Shown: piece by piece, positions 19,255 through 29,918 of the stretch
Position numbering within the stretch: the stretch's first letter is position 1
Layout of the letters: each line of letters opens with the position of its first letter
Made by a program: the position numbers and the translations under genes
Assembly: GCF_000002515.2 (NCBI RefSeq)
Contig: NC_006039.1
Span: 1,116,001-1,180,000 of the forward strand
Origin: Kluyveromyces lactis
Lineage: Eukaryota > Ascomycota > Saccharomycetes > Saccharomycetales > Saccharomycetaceae
Direction: 5' to 3'
DNA length: 64,000 nt
The notes under the pieces: model-generated
What the model saw: only the letters and a program-made list of their open reading frames with translations
What the model was told of the DNA's origin: nothing
Database searches by the model: none

Positions 19255-21420
19255 ATGGCAGGTGAATTAGATGCTGATAGTAATAGTAGAGCGTCAGGTA
19301 TCACCATCCCCGCTAACGGTCAGAGACGAAGACAATCAATAATGATGCTGTCAGAAAGTGTGAAAAGTCGGAGGTCTTTGAAGAGTCATTCGAGGGTGAT
19401 ACCTGCTGCTGCCACACCACCTCTGGGAAAGAGTATTGAATCTAATGCATTGATTGATGTCGGATCACCCAGTTTCAAATCTCCAAATTTGGAGCATGAA
19501 GCTGAAATAATTCAATCTTTGAAACAGAATTATTTGAGAGATAACATTAACAAGTCAAGCTCATTCTCACAACTAAGCAAAAAATCACATTCATCAACCT
19601 TACAAGACAGCGATGCTCCGAGTGAGACTGCAATAAGCATTCCAGAGCATGACTCTAATCTTAATACAGAAGGCGGTGATATATTAAGAGATTTGTATAA
19701 GTTATCTTCAAATCTTGACAATAATGTGAAAAAAAATAGAAACAAATCAGCAGACGATTTGTCAATATCTGGCGCTCATAGGCGGAAAGGATCCACTGCA
19801 AGTGCGTTAAATGTACCAGGTGGGTTCAGAAGAGAATATATAGTGCAAAAAATACGGAATGAGTTGCCTCGGCAAAATTGCACTACAGACTCTGAATCAC
19901 ATCACACCACTCCATCCTATGGTTCAGTAACATCATCTAACTTAGAAGATCAAACCAATGTTGCAGATAAGGTACCATTCCTAACAAGGAACTTTTTGGA
20001 ATTCTTATATGTTTATGGGCATTTTGCAGGTGAAACTTTCAACGATGATTTCGCAGTAGATGAAGATGATGAATTTAATGAATCTGAAGTGCCTCTCCTG
20101 AATGCCAGCGACAGAGAGCGCCTAGGTCATAATAAGCGAGTGATTGCAAGACCGTCTCAAGTGAAAACTTCTACTTTCAAGGCCTTTTTGTTGATGCTCA
20201 AATCGTTCATTGGTACAGGTGTTCTATTTTTACCAAGCGCCTTTGCTAATGGTGGGTTGATATTTTCAGTTTTAATGCTTTCATTTTTTGGTATGTACTC
20301 ATACTGGTGTTACTACATTCTTATCAGATCTAAAGTTGCAACTGGTGTTTCCTCATTCGGTGATATAGGGATCAAACTATATGGTCCGTGGATGAGATAT
20401 GCTATTCTAGCTTCTTTAATTTTAACACAGTTGGGCTTTTCTGCCGCATATGTTGTGTTCACATGTAAGAATTTGTTGGCATTTTTCCAGAATGTTTTCC
20501 ATCTTCATTCTTTGCGTATTGAACATCTATTAATTCTACAAACAATCATATTCATTCCGTTAGCGTTTATCAGAAATGTTTCTAAACTTTCCTTGACATC
20601 ATTGTTGGCCAATTTTTTCACTATGGCAGGCCTAATTATAATTGTCTTCTTCGTTGTAAAACATTTGGTTATTGATTTGGACTTAAAACCTGAAGCTGGA
20701 ATTATTTATGGGTTCAACTCATCAAAATGGTCTTTGTTCATTGGTACTGCGATTTTTGCATTCGAGGGTATTGGTCTAATCATTCCTGTCCAAGATTCAA
20801 TGAGGAAACCAGAGAAGTTCCCTCTTGTGTTGGGTCTGGTCATCTTAACTGCAACTGTGTTGTTCATTTCTATTGCAGCATTGGGTTATCTAGCATTCGG
20901 AAGGTATATTGAAACAGTGATTTTACTGAACTTGCCTCAAGACAATATTTTCGTGAATTTGGTGCAATTTTTCTATTCTCTTGCGATCTTGTTATCCACT
21001 CCATTGCAGCTATTCCCAGCCATTGGGATAATCGAAAGTAAGCTCGTTCCAAAATTCAGGAAAACAGTTTCTCCTACTAATAAGAACGACGTCCAATTGA
21101 GCCCAAACTCTGGAAAGCTAGACTGGAAAGTTAAATGGACAAAGAACTTTTTGAGATCCATCATTGTGATTTTTGTTATTTGTCTTGCTTACTTCGGTAG
21201 CAGTAAGTTGGATGTGTTTGTCTCCTTTATCGGATGTTTCGCGTGCATACCATTAGTATACATGTATCCTCCACTGCTTCACTTGAAGAGTTGCAGTCAA
21301 CCAGCATATAAGCAAAACCAAACATTGAAAAACAGACTTATGATAACTATGGATTATGGTCTTGTTATCTTTGGTGGAGTAAGCATGTTGTACACTTCCT
21401 ATCAATGTATTATGGGCTAG
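19255..21420 (+). CDS. AVT4: Vacuolar amino-acid exporter of the AVT family
   Basis: Avt3/Avt4-type permeases export neutral and basic amino acids from the vacuole. The 721-aa protein has a hydrophilic Ser-rich N-terminal domain of about 300 residues. About eleven membrane segments follow from TFKAFLLMLKSFIGTGVLFL at residue 305 onward. This opening is typical of the amino acid/auxin permease family (GTGVLFLPSAFANGG). Length is close to S. cerevisiae Avt4 (713). Position after POL1 fits YNL101W; the paralogue AVT3 lies elsewhere in S. cerevisiae, so this single copy may do both jobs if AVT3 is absent. Confidence 0.92.
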   Translation: MAGELDADSNSRASGITIPANGQRRRQSIMMLSESVKSRRSLKSHSRVIPAAATPPLGKSIESNALIDVGSPSFKSPNLEHEAEIIQSLKQNYLRDNINKSSSFSQLSKKSHSSTLQDSDAPSETAISIPEHDSNLNTEGGDILRDLYKLSSNLDNNVKKNRNKSADDLSISGAHRRKGSTASALNVPGGFRREYIVQKIRNELPRQNCTTDSESHHTTPSYGSVTSSNLEDQTNVADKVPFLTRNFLEFLYVYGHFAGETFNDDFAVDEDDEFNESEVPLLNASDRERLGHNKRVIARPSQVKTSTFKAFLLMLKSFIGTGVLFLPSAFANGGLIFSVLMLSFFGMYSYWCYYILIRSKVATGVSSFGDIGIKLYGPWMRYAILASLILTQLGFSAAYVVFTCKNLLAFFQNVFHLHSLRIEHLLILQTIIFIPLAFIRNVSKLSLTSLLANFFTMAGLIIIVFFVVKHLVIDLDLKPEAGIIYGFNSSKWSLFIGTAIFAFEGIGLIIPVQDSMRKPEKFPLVLGLVILTATVLFISIAALGYLAFGRYIETVILLNLPQDNIFVNLVQFFYSLAILLSTPLQLFPAIGIIESKLVPKFRKTVSPTNKNDVQLSPNSGKLDWKVKWTKNFLRSIIVIFVICLAYFGSSKLDVFVSFIGCFACIPLVYMYPPLLHLKSCSQPAYKQNQTLKNRLMITMDYGLVIFGGVSMLYTSYQCIMG

Positions 21421-21782
21421 CTATTATCTATAATAGGTGCTGTCTACTCGCAATTTGTTAACTTCAGAACCTATTTAATATATTGCATATAATTAATATT
21501 AAAACATAAAGAGACCCTATATAGGTCTAACTGTCGGTTATTGTACCGTACTCGGCACATTGACAAGTGTAATGTGACTCGTCAGATCAGATTTCAGAGT
21601 TCTGCTGATGAAATAAACATTGTTACCCGCACTAACGGGCTAAGGTTATGAAAAGTTTGGATATTTGATTGGCTTGAGTCGTTCATTGGTTTGGCTGCGA
21701 TCACATTTGTAGGTTCAATAGCAGAGTTAGACATCGGAACCCACATTATTATAGCCTCTTCCAAAACAATACATACACCACA
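21421..21782. promoter_or_regulatory. AVT4 3' end and MIC27 promoter
   Basis: This 362-bp spacer has a Reb1-type TTACCCGC at 21623-21630, about 155 bp upstream of MIC27. Nothing else is recognised. Confidence 0.5.
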
Positions 21783-22505
21783 ATGGGCAGAGATTTTTAT
21801 GGCGAAATCCGCGATGAAGTCATAAAGAAGGGTGAACCGTTAGTTCCTGAATTCATCAAGAATAACTCGGATATTAAAACGACCACGCTTCCAAATGGTA
21901 ACAGTGTTATGGAACCTGTAGCTATCACGGAATGGGTAAACAAAGTCAGAAGAAAAGTTATCCACAATAAGGAATACGTCGAAGCGGAAATTGAGACTCA
22001 AAAATCGGCTGCTCGGAATGAAGTGGAGACTATCAAACAATACTGGAGAGACAACGTCTTTACCGATAGAAAGGAAGTGGATGAACATATTGTCACTGCA
22101 AGTGTATTTGCTTTGGGAGCGTGGTTCTTCGGTTCCGTGGTATCAAGCAAAAGAAACTGGGGTTTCCAATCTCCTTGGAATAGTGATAAATCAGGTATAC
22201 TGAAGAGAACGCCCTCACAATTCTCTAAACTTCTAACAAATCTGCCAGTTAGGTTGACTCTTCCATGGATTCTTGCAGGCACTGTTTACAGTCAATTAAC
22301 ACCAAACACGTGGAACAATGCTCTATCCGCAATCAAAAGAGACGTTTTACCTAAAGATGTGGTAGAACAATCCTCTGCCCTTTATGACGATATTATTGAA
22401 AAGGGATTGAAGATTCAATTAAGGTCATTGAATCAATCCGCTCATGAAAATTTACAGGCATCTATCTGTTCAATAAGAGAAACCATTGCTGAAAACGTCA
22501 AATAA
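21783..22505 (+). CDS. MIC27: MICOS subunit Mic27 (ApoO-like)
   Basis: Mic27 (Aim37) is an inner-membrane subunit of the MICOS complex that shapes mitochondrial cristae. The 240-aa protein has a soluble N-terminal part with a charged helix. Two hydrophobic segments follow at about 105-120 (TASVFALGAWFFGSVVSSK) and 160-176 (RLTLPWILAGTVYSQLTP), then a C-terminal helical part. This is the ApoO/ApoOL family layout. Position directly after AVT4 matches YNL100W after YNL101W. It converges with PIN2 over 160 bp. Confidence 0.87.
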   Translation: MGRDFYGEIRDEVIKKGEPLVPEFIKNNSDIKTTTLPNGNSVMEPVAITEWVNKVRRKVIHNKEYVEAEIETQKSAARNEVETIKQYWRDNVFTDRKEVDEHIVTASVFALGAWFFGSVVSSKRNWGFQSPWNSDKSGILKRTPSQFSKLLTNLPVRLTLPWILAGTVYSQLTPNTWNNALSAIKRDVLPKDVVEQSSALYDDIIEKGLKIQLRSLNQSAHENLQASICSIRETIAENVK

Positions 22506-22665
22506 ACTTGCCTTACAGACTATATTCATACAAAATACCGAAAAGTGTAACATATAAAAACGTACATAACCAAAATAAAATTCGAATCGACCACTCCGAG
22601 TGACAAAGTGACGGTTCGCACTGGTGTGATACCGTTACTTTGTTTCCTGAACTAAGTTGATTCAT

Positions 22666-23406
22666 CTAGCTATACCGTGGATAAACTTGAGGCCTAGTTG
22701 TTTCTTCCGGATAATATGCTGTGTTTTGGTAGAACGGATTCTCATTTGACGTGGGGACGTTCTGGTATGCACCACCGTGATAATATCTATCTCTTGTGGG
22801 AGAATGTGATGGAGAAGGAACATTATAGTTGTCATATGTGGGTTTTACCATATTCGGATGGTAAGTTTCCAGCTGTATTTCATCATCATGGAAATCATCA
22901 TCCCGTAAAGCTTTATTCTGCTTGTTATTCTTCCAAGGATTCCTTTGAGCTTCCAGATCGAAACTCTGCTCCAAATCGATGTCCGACTTCGTGGATAACC
23001 GTTCATCGTAAAATGCGCTATCTCTCTCACCTTTGTATCCCCTGTAACCACCGTAACCAGGATCTGGATCTCTGATAGGCTGATATACAACCATTGGTGG
23101 TTGTTGTTGTTGCTGATAATTCTGGTTCGTTGGATCCTTGGACTTCTTACCGCAAGCGCAGCACCAGCAAAAGAATTCCGTAATATTTGTGACACCAGAT
23201 TTGAAGAAATAGAGCACACCACCTATCAGGTATATGGCAAAAATTGATGCTAGCACTATACCCACTATAGCAATGATTTTGCACGCTTTGTTATCCATAC
23301 ACGTATCCCATGATTTGAAGCTCTGCGCTGTGTTCTTGACATCACTTGTCCACTCTCGAGCCCACAGCTGTCTTCTGGCAAATTGATCTAACGTACTTTG
23401 ATCCAT
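22666..23406 (-). CDS. PIN2: Pin2-like single-pass plasma-membrane protein
   Basis: S. cerevisiae Pin2 is an exomer cargo with a prion-like cytosolic tail. The 246-aa product has a short N-terminal region with two Cys (DTCMDNKAC). One membrane segment follows at about 43-68 (KIIAIVGIVLASIFAIYLIG), then a juxtamembrane Cys cluster (FFCWCCACGKK) likely to be palmitoylated. The cytosolic tail is rich in Gln, Asn, Tyr and Pro. The Cys-rich patch after the membrane segment is the family hallmark as I recall it. The position between MIC27 and OCA1 agrees with interleaving of YOR104W. The tail is too low-complexity to prove orthology on its own. Confidence 0.8.
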   Translation of the reverse strand: MDQSTLDQFARRQLWAREWTSDVKNTAQSFKSWDTCMDNKACKIIAIVGIVLASIFAIYLIGGVLYFFKSGVTNITEFFCWCCACGKKSKDPTNQNYQQQQQPPMVVYQPIRDPDPGYGGYRGYKGERDSAFYDERLSTKSDIDLEQSFDLEAQRNPWKNNKQNKALRDDDFHDDEIQLETYHPNMVKPTYDNYNVPSPSHSPTRDRYYHGGAYQNVPTSNENPFYQNTAYYPEETTRPQVYPRYS

Positions 23407-23921
23407 TCTTCTGCACTATAAAAGCAACTTCTGTGTAATTTAGTTTTATAACACACAACACTCAATTTTGCTTCGTGTGTGAATTCACGACAGATAGTGC
23501 AGTGACCGCTGATTTTGTTATTCCTCATGAGATTACTTCATTAATATTTAAATATATAATATCCTTCGAGATAACTCAAAAAGCCCGCTTTGAGATGATG
23601 TAGCTTGGAACGTTCCACTAAATATAGAATCTTGACGCCAGACAAAAAGAAGAAATAGGTCACGTGATTTGATTGAAACTATCAGAAGTATTGATATATT
23701 ATTATCTCATATAAGTATATATACAAAAGTACAAGCCTCGTACACACATTTACGTTCAATGTACAGTTAACAGGATATAGGTGTCAGGGTTTCGCCCGTC
23801 ATAATTATCTATGGTTTTTTTGGTGGTTCCGGTTGTTACATGGCTTATAAAAAATATACCTCTCTCAAGGTATTTCGAGAACTGAAGTGCGGAAAGCACA
23901 CTTGATTGATGATGGTAGCTA
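23407..23921. promoter_or_regulatory. PIN2 promoter and OCA1 3' region
   Basis: A CACGTG (GTCACGTGAT) lies at 23661-23666, about 255 bp upstream of PIN2. A TATATATA-rich stretch lies near 23700-23725. No gene is supported. Confidence 0.5.
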
Positions 23922-24554
23922 CTATGACAAAGCGGTAAGGAGCCAGTTTGGAGCCTTTTCTCTGTCAATTTCTACGGATGTAATGTCAAATGCTTCTATG
24001 AGCAACTCGACTAGGATTCTGCCCCCACGACTTCCGGTAAATCTTCTATATTCTTCAGATACACTGGCCAAATTCCAACCCATCAACCTTCTTAAACATC
24101 CGATAACGGTACCTGTTCTGTGTCTTCCCATGCCGCAACAGACAAGTAGGGGATAACTTTCCGAATTGACAATGGTATGGAGGGCATTCCTAATGGAATG
24201 TTCGGTAAGCCCATCCCATGGGTTATCGTCTTCTCCGCCGTCCGGGTTTATGGCTGCAAACTGTAGTTGTATATTATGATCATCGCAGAATTCTAATAGC
24301 GCATCTTGAGGTTCTTCATTCGCAAGCCATATAATAGTTTTCAACTTCAAATTCAAAAGGAATGGGAAATTGACGTTCGATGGTTGTCCCGATCTGTAAA
24401 GATACCTTTCCACTGGACAAAAGTTCAAAGGCGGAACAATTCTTTCGTTAGGTGGATGTAATATTGTCACTCTTGGATGCCCCGTCTCGATTTCCTCATT
24501 TACACAGACAATATCGTCTTCTTCCTCATCTTGATAGTTGTCTATAGCTGACAT
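23922..24554 (-). CDS. OCA1: Oca1-like atypical dual-specificity phosphatase
   Basis: Oca1 belongs to a family of Siw14/Oca phosphatases related to inositol pyrophosphate phosphatases and is linked to oxidant-induced cell-cycle arrest. The 210-aa protein (S. cerevisiae about 238) has the family opening [20 protein letters not shown]. The CX5R loop [10 protein letters not shown] is at about 138-147, with the catalytic Cys followed by GMGRH and Arg; the usual preceding His is replaced by Cys. The core ends [20 protein letters not shown]. Position next to OST2 and RAS matches YNL099C. Confidence 0.9.
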   Translation of the reverse strand: MSAIDNYQDEEEDDIVCVNEEIETGHPRVTILHPPNERIVPPLNFCPVERYLYRSGQPSNVNFPFLLNLKLKTIIWLANEEPQDALLEFCDDHNIQLQFAAINPDGGEDDNPWDGLTEHSIRNALHTIVNSESYPLLVCCGMGRHRTGTVIGCLRRLMGWNLASVSEEYRRFTGSRGGRILVELLIEAFDITSVEIDREKAPNWLLTALS

Positions 24555-24974
24555 TGTAGTCTATAACGCTATGTTCTGTTGGTCTTTATCGGCTTATGTG
24601 TTGGTCCAACTTTCCTCGCTGAAACTTGTGTAAGGAAAACGAAACCTGGGATGAGCCGGAAGTCCGTATTCTCCGTAATAGCACTCTTTTTTCACCAAGT
24701 ATTCCTAACGACGTTTCCTTTACAATTTTGACTTGCTTCACTCAACCTTATGTGAAATTGTCTACGTTTGGATTACTTCCTAAAGATGCAAACTCGAAAT
24801 TATTAATTTTTAAAGGTTTGAAATAATATGACAACCGAAACATGCAATTATGCCTACGTGGATGCGTTGTAAAAGACATGTGTTTCGTGAGCTAGCTTAC
24901 GAAGCGACGTTATTAATTGCATCTAGGTTTGGTTAAGAAGCCGTGGATCCAAATATACCAGTGTCAGGAAAGAT
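24555..24974. promoter_or_regulatory. Divergent OCA1/OST2 promoter region
   Basis: This 420-bp spacer is shared by two divergent genes. No strong factor site was recognised. A short open frame at 24626-24826 is not supported. Confidence 0.5.
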
Positions 24975-25355
24975 ATGGTCAAGAAACAAGGCAGTGGTAG
25001 CAATGCTACCGTATCGAAATTCGTTCAATTCTCAGAATCTTTAGGAACAGCGTACTCTTCATACCTAAAGGAAGTTAACGGTAACAAGCAGCTGTTATTA
25101 ATTGATTCATTCCTAGCATTTTTAGTTGTCTTAGGTGTTGTACAATTCTTGTTTGTGTTATTGATCAGGGACAATTTCCCATTCAATGCATTTTTGTCTG
25201 GGTTCATCATATGTGTTGGTCAATTTGTGTTACTAGTATCACTAAGGTTACAGTTAATATCACCATTCGAAGGCATTTCAAAACAAAGAGCATTTGGTGA
25301 ATTCATTGTGGCAAGTTTAGTTTTACATTTCATTAGTGTACACTTTGTCAATTAG
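24975..25355 (+). CDS. OST2: Oligosaccharyltransferase subunit Ost2 (DAD1 family)
   Basis: Ost2 is an essential small subunit of the ER oligosaccharyltransferase that N-glycosylates nascent proteins. The 126-aa product has a 45-residue hydrophilic N-terminus and three membrane segments (about 43-64, 68-90 and 105-124). Its DAD1-type ending is ISPFEGISKQRAFGEFIVAS. Length matches the family (S. cerevisiae 130). It corresponds to YOR103C, which sits beside PIN2 (YOR104W) in S. cerevisiae. Confidence 0.95.
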   Translation: MVKKQGSGSNATVSKFVQFSESLGTAYSSYLKEVNGNKQLLLIDSFLAFLVVLGVVQFLFVLLIRDNFPFNAFLSGFIICVGQFVLLVSLRLQLISPFEGISKQRAFGEFIVASLVLHFISVHFVN

Positions 25356-26001
25356 AAGATTGATCCGTTTGATATATGCCAAAGCTGGGTTTTCCTTCAT
25401 TTTACAGAATAATAAATAGTATATAAATAAATTCAAAGAGATTTCGTTTGTAAGATATACGTTACTGTCGTTCAAACTGTCCTAATAAATGAGGGGAAAC
25501 GGTTATCATTAATATACATAGGAGTGTATTTTTAACTATTAATACACAAGTGGATTTTAAATTTGCCCTTCCTGGTGAGAATGGGGTTTTTCTATGAAAT
25601 ACTTTTCAATAGCTATGAAATCTTAAAGATGTACAATGCTGATGGTATGAATATGACCTACTATGATTGAATTTAGGCTGGCTCTTCACAAAAAAGGAGA
25701 AACAGATTGATGATTATGGAAAGAAAATATAAGAAAGTCAAGTTAGCTTAAATATTAATGATATGCCTATGGGTTAAAAGATAGTAGACAAAAGGTGTTC
25801 CAATGAGTTCGAAAAAAATCAAGACAAATTTTGTGTTAAATGAGAAATAATGAACAGCGGTTCCTCTAGAAGAAGTATGGACATTGTGCTTTGACATTTT
25901 GGTAGTTTTCTTCGCTTTTTTTCGAGGTGATCGATTGGACATAGAGAAATATAAATGACCGAGAAAGTAATTAAGATATTAAACAACCGGCACTTCAGTA
26001 T
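25356..26001. other. Convergent spacer OST2/RAS
   Basis: This is 646 bp of AT-rich sequence between two 3' ends, with several TATATAAATAA-like elements typical of yeast 3'-end formation. No gene or structured RNA was recognised. Confidence 0.5.
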
Positions 26002-27176
26002 CTAACAAATAATACAGCATCCAGAACCACTTTTATCATTTTCAGAGTTTTTAGAGCCAGTCTGAGTCTTTCTTTGGTTTTCTGTGGTTTTAGAGTTCTT
26101 TTGAGCAGAAGAATTGGTAATTTTATTGTTAGAAGGTACATTAGATTGAGAATTTTGATCTTCTGCGGCACCTGCGGACGCAGAACCATTTGCTACGCCA
26201 CTGGTAGCCTTAGTATTAGTTTTGCCAGTAGTTCCTTGGTTAGTAGCACCAGAAGCCTGGCGTTGATTCTCCAGTTTAGCAAGTTTATCCTTTTCAGCAT
26301 CTGCTCTAGCGCTACTGCTGCTGAATCCCTTACCCTCATCTCTGATTAGACGAACCAACCCGTAGAAAGATTCTTCGACGTTGATATTTTGTTTTGCAGA
26401 AGTTTCCAAGAACGGAGCGTCGAATTGTTTGGCCAAAGTTTGACCTTCCTCATAAGAAACTTGTCTTTCGTCCTCAAGGTCAGACTTGTTACCAATCACA
26501 AACACAGGAACATAATCCGAATCCTTGACTCTTAGAATCTGCTGATAATATGTCATCAATTCTTCAAAAGAAGTTTTCGACGTAACGGAATAAACCAATA
26601 AGAACCCCTCCCCAGTTCTCATATACTGTTCCCTCATTGCTGAATATTCTTCTTGACCTGCAGTATCTAAAATATCCAAAATTGAGACCTTGTCATCAAT
26701 GACCGCTTGTTTTCTATAGGAGTCTTCGATAGTCGGGTCATATTCGTCAACGAAATGCGATTGAATTAATTGGATCGTCAACGCCGATTTACCAACACCA
26801 CCGCCACCAACGACGACTAGTTTATATTCTCTGATATTGCTCTAAGGTGTCACAGCAGGGCTGCGAGAGAGAAAATAATGTTCAAATAATACATGCAGAC
26901 AGTGCTGAAAGACAATGATGAATTAACGACCTAAAATTAAAGGGAAACCCCCTGAAGAGGAAGCAAATTCACACCTTATCATCATATTTCAACAAAGTCA
27001 TCGGCATTGCATCACGTATACTCGAACATTATTTTAATTGAACTGTTAGTATACTTTTGTCAAATCTCAAAGACCCAATGTTACCACGAAGTGAAATGTA
27101 CAAAGAAGAGACAAACTGAGGAGATCAGAAGCCATATTCCAGCACACACACAATAACATACTTTATTTAACGACAT
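26002..27176 (-). CDS. RAS2: Ras GTPase (RAS1/RAS2 orthologue), spliced
   Basis: Ras activates adenylate cyclase in yeast. Exon 1 is 27162-27176 (codons MSLNK) and exon 2 is 26002-26841, joined by a 320-bp intron; the product is 284 aa. The intron is needed because the frame before [15 protein letters not shown] has no start but a good one is found after splicing. The G boxes are intact: [10 protein letters not shown] (P-loop), YDPTIEDSY (switch I), [17 protein letters not shown] (switch II), NKSDLE and ETSAK. A variable Asn/Ser/Thr-rich linker leads to CCIIC, a palmitoylation Cys plus CaaX box ending in Cys, suited to farnesylation. S. cerevisiae RAS1 and RAS2 coding regions lack an intron as I recall. 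RAS1 (YOR101W) and RAS2 (YNL098C) both derive from this locus; the symbol is a choice. Confidence 0.93.
26842..27161 (-). other. RAS intron
   Basis: The 5' site is GTATGT starting at 27161 and the perfect branch site TACTAAC is at 27045-27051. The reading frame requires the 3' site CCTTAG ending at 26842. The branch-to-acceptor distance is about 200 nt, unusually long, and several AG dinucleotides lie between, including CTTCAG, TTTTAG, TTTCAG and a CTCGCAG 19 nt upstream of the frame-correct site. Confidence 0.8.
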
Positions 27177-27659
27177 TTCGCAGTGTACAAATGTAAATCC
27201 CTCACTATTTTAATCTACAACGAGGTCCCTCTTTTCCCTATGATATGAGCAATGATTGTGCATAGGTGTTGTCAACGTACATAAGTAGAATTTAACAAAG
27301 CTTATTATTATAAGGTACAACAAAAATTTTTTTTATTTTTCTAAATTTTTATTTCAAATTCGGTAAGTATGCGAAAAGAGACAGATTACATGAATTGAAG
27401 GAACCCTTTTTTTCTCATCAATACGATGCTGCTGCTTGCTTATTATTATTTCTTTCGACAAGAAATGGAAATGGAAATAGAATTTCCCAAAAAAATGATG
27501 CTTGACCAGATCAATTATATTCTCAGTAGTTGCTGAGATCGAGGTTGAATATCTCAAGGGTTTTTTTCCTTTTGCATTTATGCATCATGAACTGAGTGAC
27601 GAGACAGTGATATATATTATATTTATTTCCGGTGGTAAATATTATGTTGGTGCAGCTAG
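27177..27659. promoter_or_regulatory. RAS promoter and PHO23 3' region
   Basis: This 483-bp spacer is strongly A/T-tracted around 27320-27360. No specific factor site was recognised. Confidence 0.45.
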
Positions 27660-28835
27660 CTAATTCTTTTTCAAACAGTCATCGCAGTACCATTTCCCTT
27701 TAGGTAGCGTTTCCAAGCCAATGCAGGGAAGATGGAACCATTCTAATTGACAGTTTTCGCCATCACATCCAACCATTTCTCCGTATGCGACCTGATTACA
27801 GTAACAATACAGTGCTTCTCCATATTCGTTGATCTTTGGTCTGTTTTGATACTTATTTGATGCGTTGACTGCATTTACAGCTGTCGTGTTACTCCCGGTA
27901 ACGCCATTGTTAGCAGCCGTGGTGTTTACTCTTTTTTTGTTCCTTCTTTGTGCGGCAGTACTATTTGCAGAAGAGTTGTTATTGTTTGAACTAGATGTTG
28001 AGACAGTAGTTGTCCCGTTGTTATTTCTCCTTTTCTTAGTGTTCGCTGGTTGTATATCATCTGCATGAGAATGGCTATTGTCATTATGGTTGTGGTTATG
28101 CGCATTTCCGTTCTTATGACCTGCCATAGTGGAAGAGCGGTTGTGACCATTTGTTTGAGTGTTTGCTCCTTGGTTTGGAGCATTTCCATGTGATCCTACC
28201 GCCGCAACTACTGGTTCTGATCCTGCGACTGCTGTGGAGGCACCGGTTCCAGAAGTTGAAGTAGAACCAGCTGTGGATCCGACAGAACCTGAATTTGCCG
28301 TTCCAGCAGCGTTCCCACCTTGAACAGCAGTTCCCCCAGTTGTCTTCTTTGCAGCCATGGCTTCTCTACGGGATTCACTTTTCAGTGCTTGTTGAGACTT
28401 CGTCATTACATTTGATTCGACCTTAGCCATAAGCTCACGATGCAAATGCATCGCTGGATGGTTATCGTTACCTAGTCTTAACTTCTCTGGAATCTCTTGA
28501 TTGGAAATAGCAACCTCGTAGGCTAATTCCAACCTGTCCGTTAACCTTTCTAAAGAATCGTAGGCTATAGATGAAACATGCATCTTCTCTTCCAATGACG
28601 GGATCAGCTCTTGAAACCATTGGTTTATCACACGTAGAGGAACCTTGGACTCATCAGGAACGTTTCTCCCACCAAGGAATCCTTTAATGCATTTATTTAG
28701 TTCAGGAATTATATTAACGCATTTAGCATCAATTTCATAGAGTAGAGTCATGTACCGTGAAACGTCTAATGGCACCTCTTCCAATACATCACTAATATCA
28801 TTAAGACCAGGGTATAAATTTGCAGGTGCTGCCAT
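27660..28835 (-). CDS. PHO23: ING-family PHD-finger protein of the Rpd3L deacetylase complex
   Basis: Pho23 binds H3K4me3 and is a subunit of the Rpd3L histone deacetylase complex. The 391-aa protein starts with an ING helical domain (about 1-115, [20 protein letters not shown]). A long linker rich in Gly, Ser, Asn and Thr follows at about 165-330. The C-terminal PHD finger (about 340-388) has the C4HC3 pattern: CYCNQ, GCDGENC, EWFHLPC and WYCDDC. The WFH and GCD elements match the methyl-lysine reader class. It corresponds to YNL097C, next to RAS2 (YNL098C) and RPS7B in S. cerevisiae. Repeats in the linker may vary in length. Confidence 0.93.
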   Translation of the reverse strand: MAAPANLYPGLNDISDVLEEVPLDVSRYMTLLYEIDAKCVNIIPELNKCIKGFLGGRNVPDESKVPLRVINQWFQELIPSLEEKMHVSSIAYDSLERLTDRLELAYEVAISNQEIPEKLRLGNDNHPAMHLHRELMAKVESNVMTKSQQALKSESRREAMAAKKTTGGTAVQGGNAAGTANSGSVGSTAGSTSTSGTGASTAVAGSEPVVAAVGSHGNAPNQGANTQTNGHNRSSTMAGHKNGNAHNHNHNDNSHSHADDIQPANTKKRRNNNGTTTVSTSSSNNNNSSANSTAAQRRNKKRVNTTAANNGVTGSNTTAVNAVNASNKYQNRPKINEYGEALYCYCNQVAYGEMVGCDGENCQLEWFHLPCIGLETLPKGKWYCDDCLKKN

Positions 28836-29918
28836 ATCTTGAGTTGTATTGTCTATGTCTCGCTATCGTGATATGTAGTACAGCTTGTGATTCCTACTGG
28901 ATTGAGAGATCTTTTGAATCACACAAATGTCAATACACTACATACAACATGTAATTGTATTGCGTGCACTTATCCGGTATGCTAAACAATTCTAGTTACC
29001 TGACCTAAAAGAAAAGGTATAAATTTGATATTCAAAGCTTTTAATAAGACTAAGCGAGAACCTGAAGAAAAGAAAAATAGATCACGTGAAAATTATTATC
29101 ACGTGATTGGTATTAAATAATCGTTTTGGATTCTAAGTAGGTTATACAATGGAAAGCTCGGGGTTTGTTTGATTACGATCATCCGTGAAACCCTGTCCGC
29201 AATCTTTTGTTTATGTTTTTTGTTTTCACTGTTGTCTCCTTCCACCTGTGTCACATTTGTCACTTCATTTCCCCCGCTCTAAATAGAAAAAAAAAAGGCG
29301 ATTAGAATTTTGCTGACACTAAATCCTGTCGGCATCGGGTAAAATAAGGTAAAAAGGGAATATGTATCAGAAATAATGAATGGATCACGCAGGGAAACAG
29401 CCGCAGGGATCCCGTGCGAATTTGGAGATGTTCCAGCACATGACCTTGTACTTAAATTGTAGAGTATCTGTTCTTTCATTTGTTGTCATGCATTCAGGGC
29501 TGATTCTATTTCTAACGGCCAGTCACACAAAATGTTGTACTGATTCCTTGTATCAATCCTAGATTATCTCTACAAAGTCCGTTAACTTGAGAATTTTTTT
29601 GGTGATGACTATAATGATTCACCAAGAAAGTCACAATCCTGGACCAAAAGAAAATCCTGAATGTTTGATGATTATGATGATGATATGATGTTAATGATCA
29701 GCAATATCATGGCTAATTACTTTCATGAGGAAGAGAAACGTTTTTTTTTTTTTTCGTAGATATATAAATCACAGCCTTTCGGTGCAAACCTGAAGCATAC
29801 ACTTAGATAAGAAGAACATTCAGTACCGAGGTATATGAAATTGGTCTGATCAAAGTGCACCAAAGCTAACGTATATATATACAGTATCACTTCGACGAAC
29901 ACTATTGAAAAGGGAAAA
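28836..29918. promoter_or_regulatory. Divergent PHO23/CRC1 promoter region
   Basis: This 1.08-kb spacer has two perfect ATCACGTGA sites (cores 29083-29088 and 29100-29105). A 14-base T-run is at 29741-29754, and TATATATATA at 29872-29881 lies just upstream of CRC1. ATGATG-rich sequence near 29665-29700 looked snoRNA-like but lacks a paired D box. The sites are listed in detail separately. Confidence 0.6.
29082..29106. promoter_or_regulatory. Paired ATCACGTGA sites
   Basis: Two copies of ATCACGTGA lie 17 bp apart between PHO23 and CRC1. This fits the Cbf1/CDEI consensus RTCACRTG on both strands. No AT-rich CDEII plus CDEIII follows, so they are promoter sites rather than a centromere. Confidence 0.65.

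Noticed and set aside
29082-29106. Possible centromere CDEI elements
   Set aside because: The CDEI-like sites are not followed by a long very AT-rich block and a CCGAA-type CDEIII.
29655-29700. ATGATG-rich stretch suggestive of a box C/D snoRNA
   Set aside because: No correctly ordered D box with terminal stem; looks like simple repeat.
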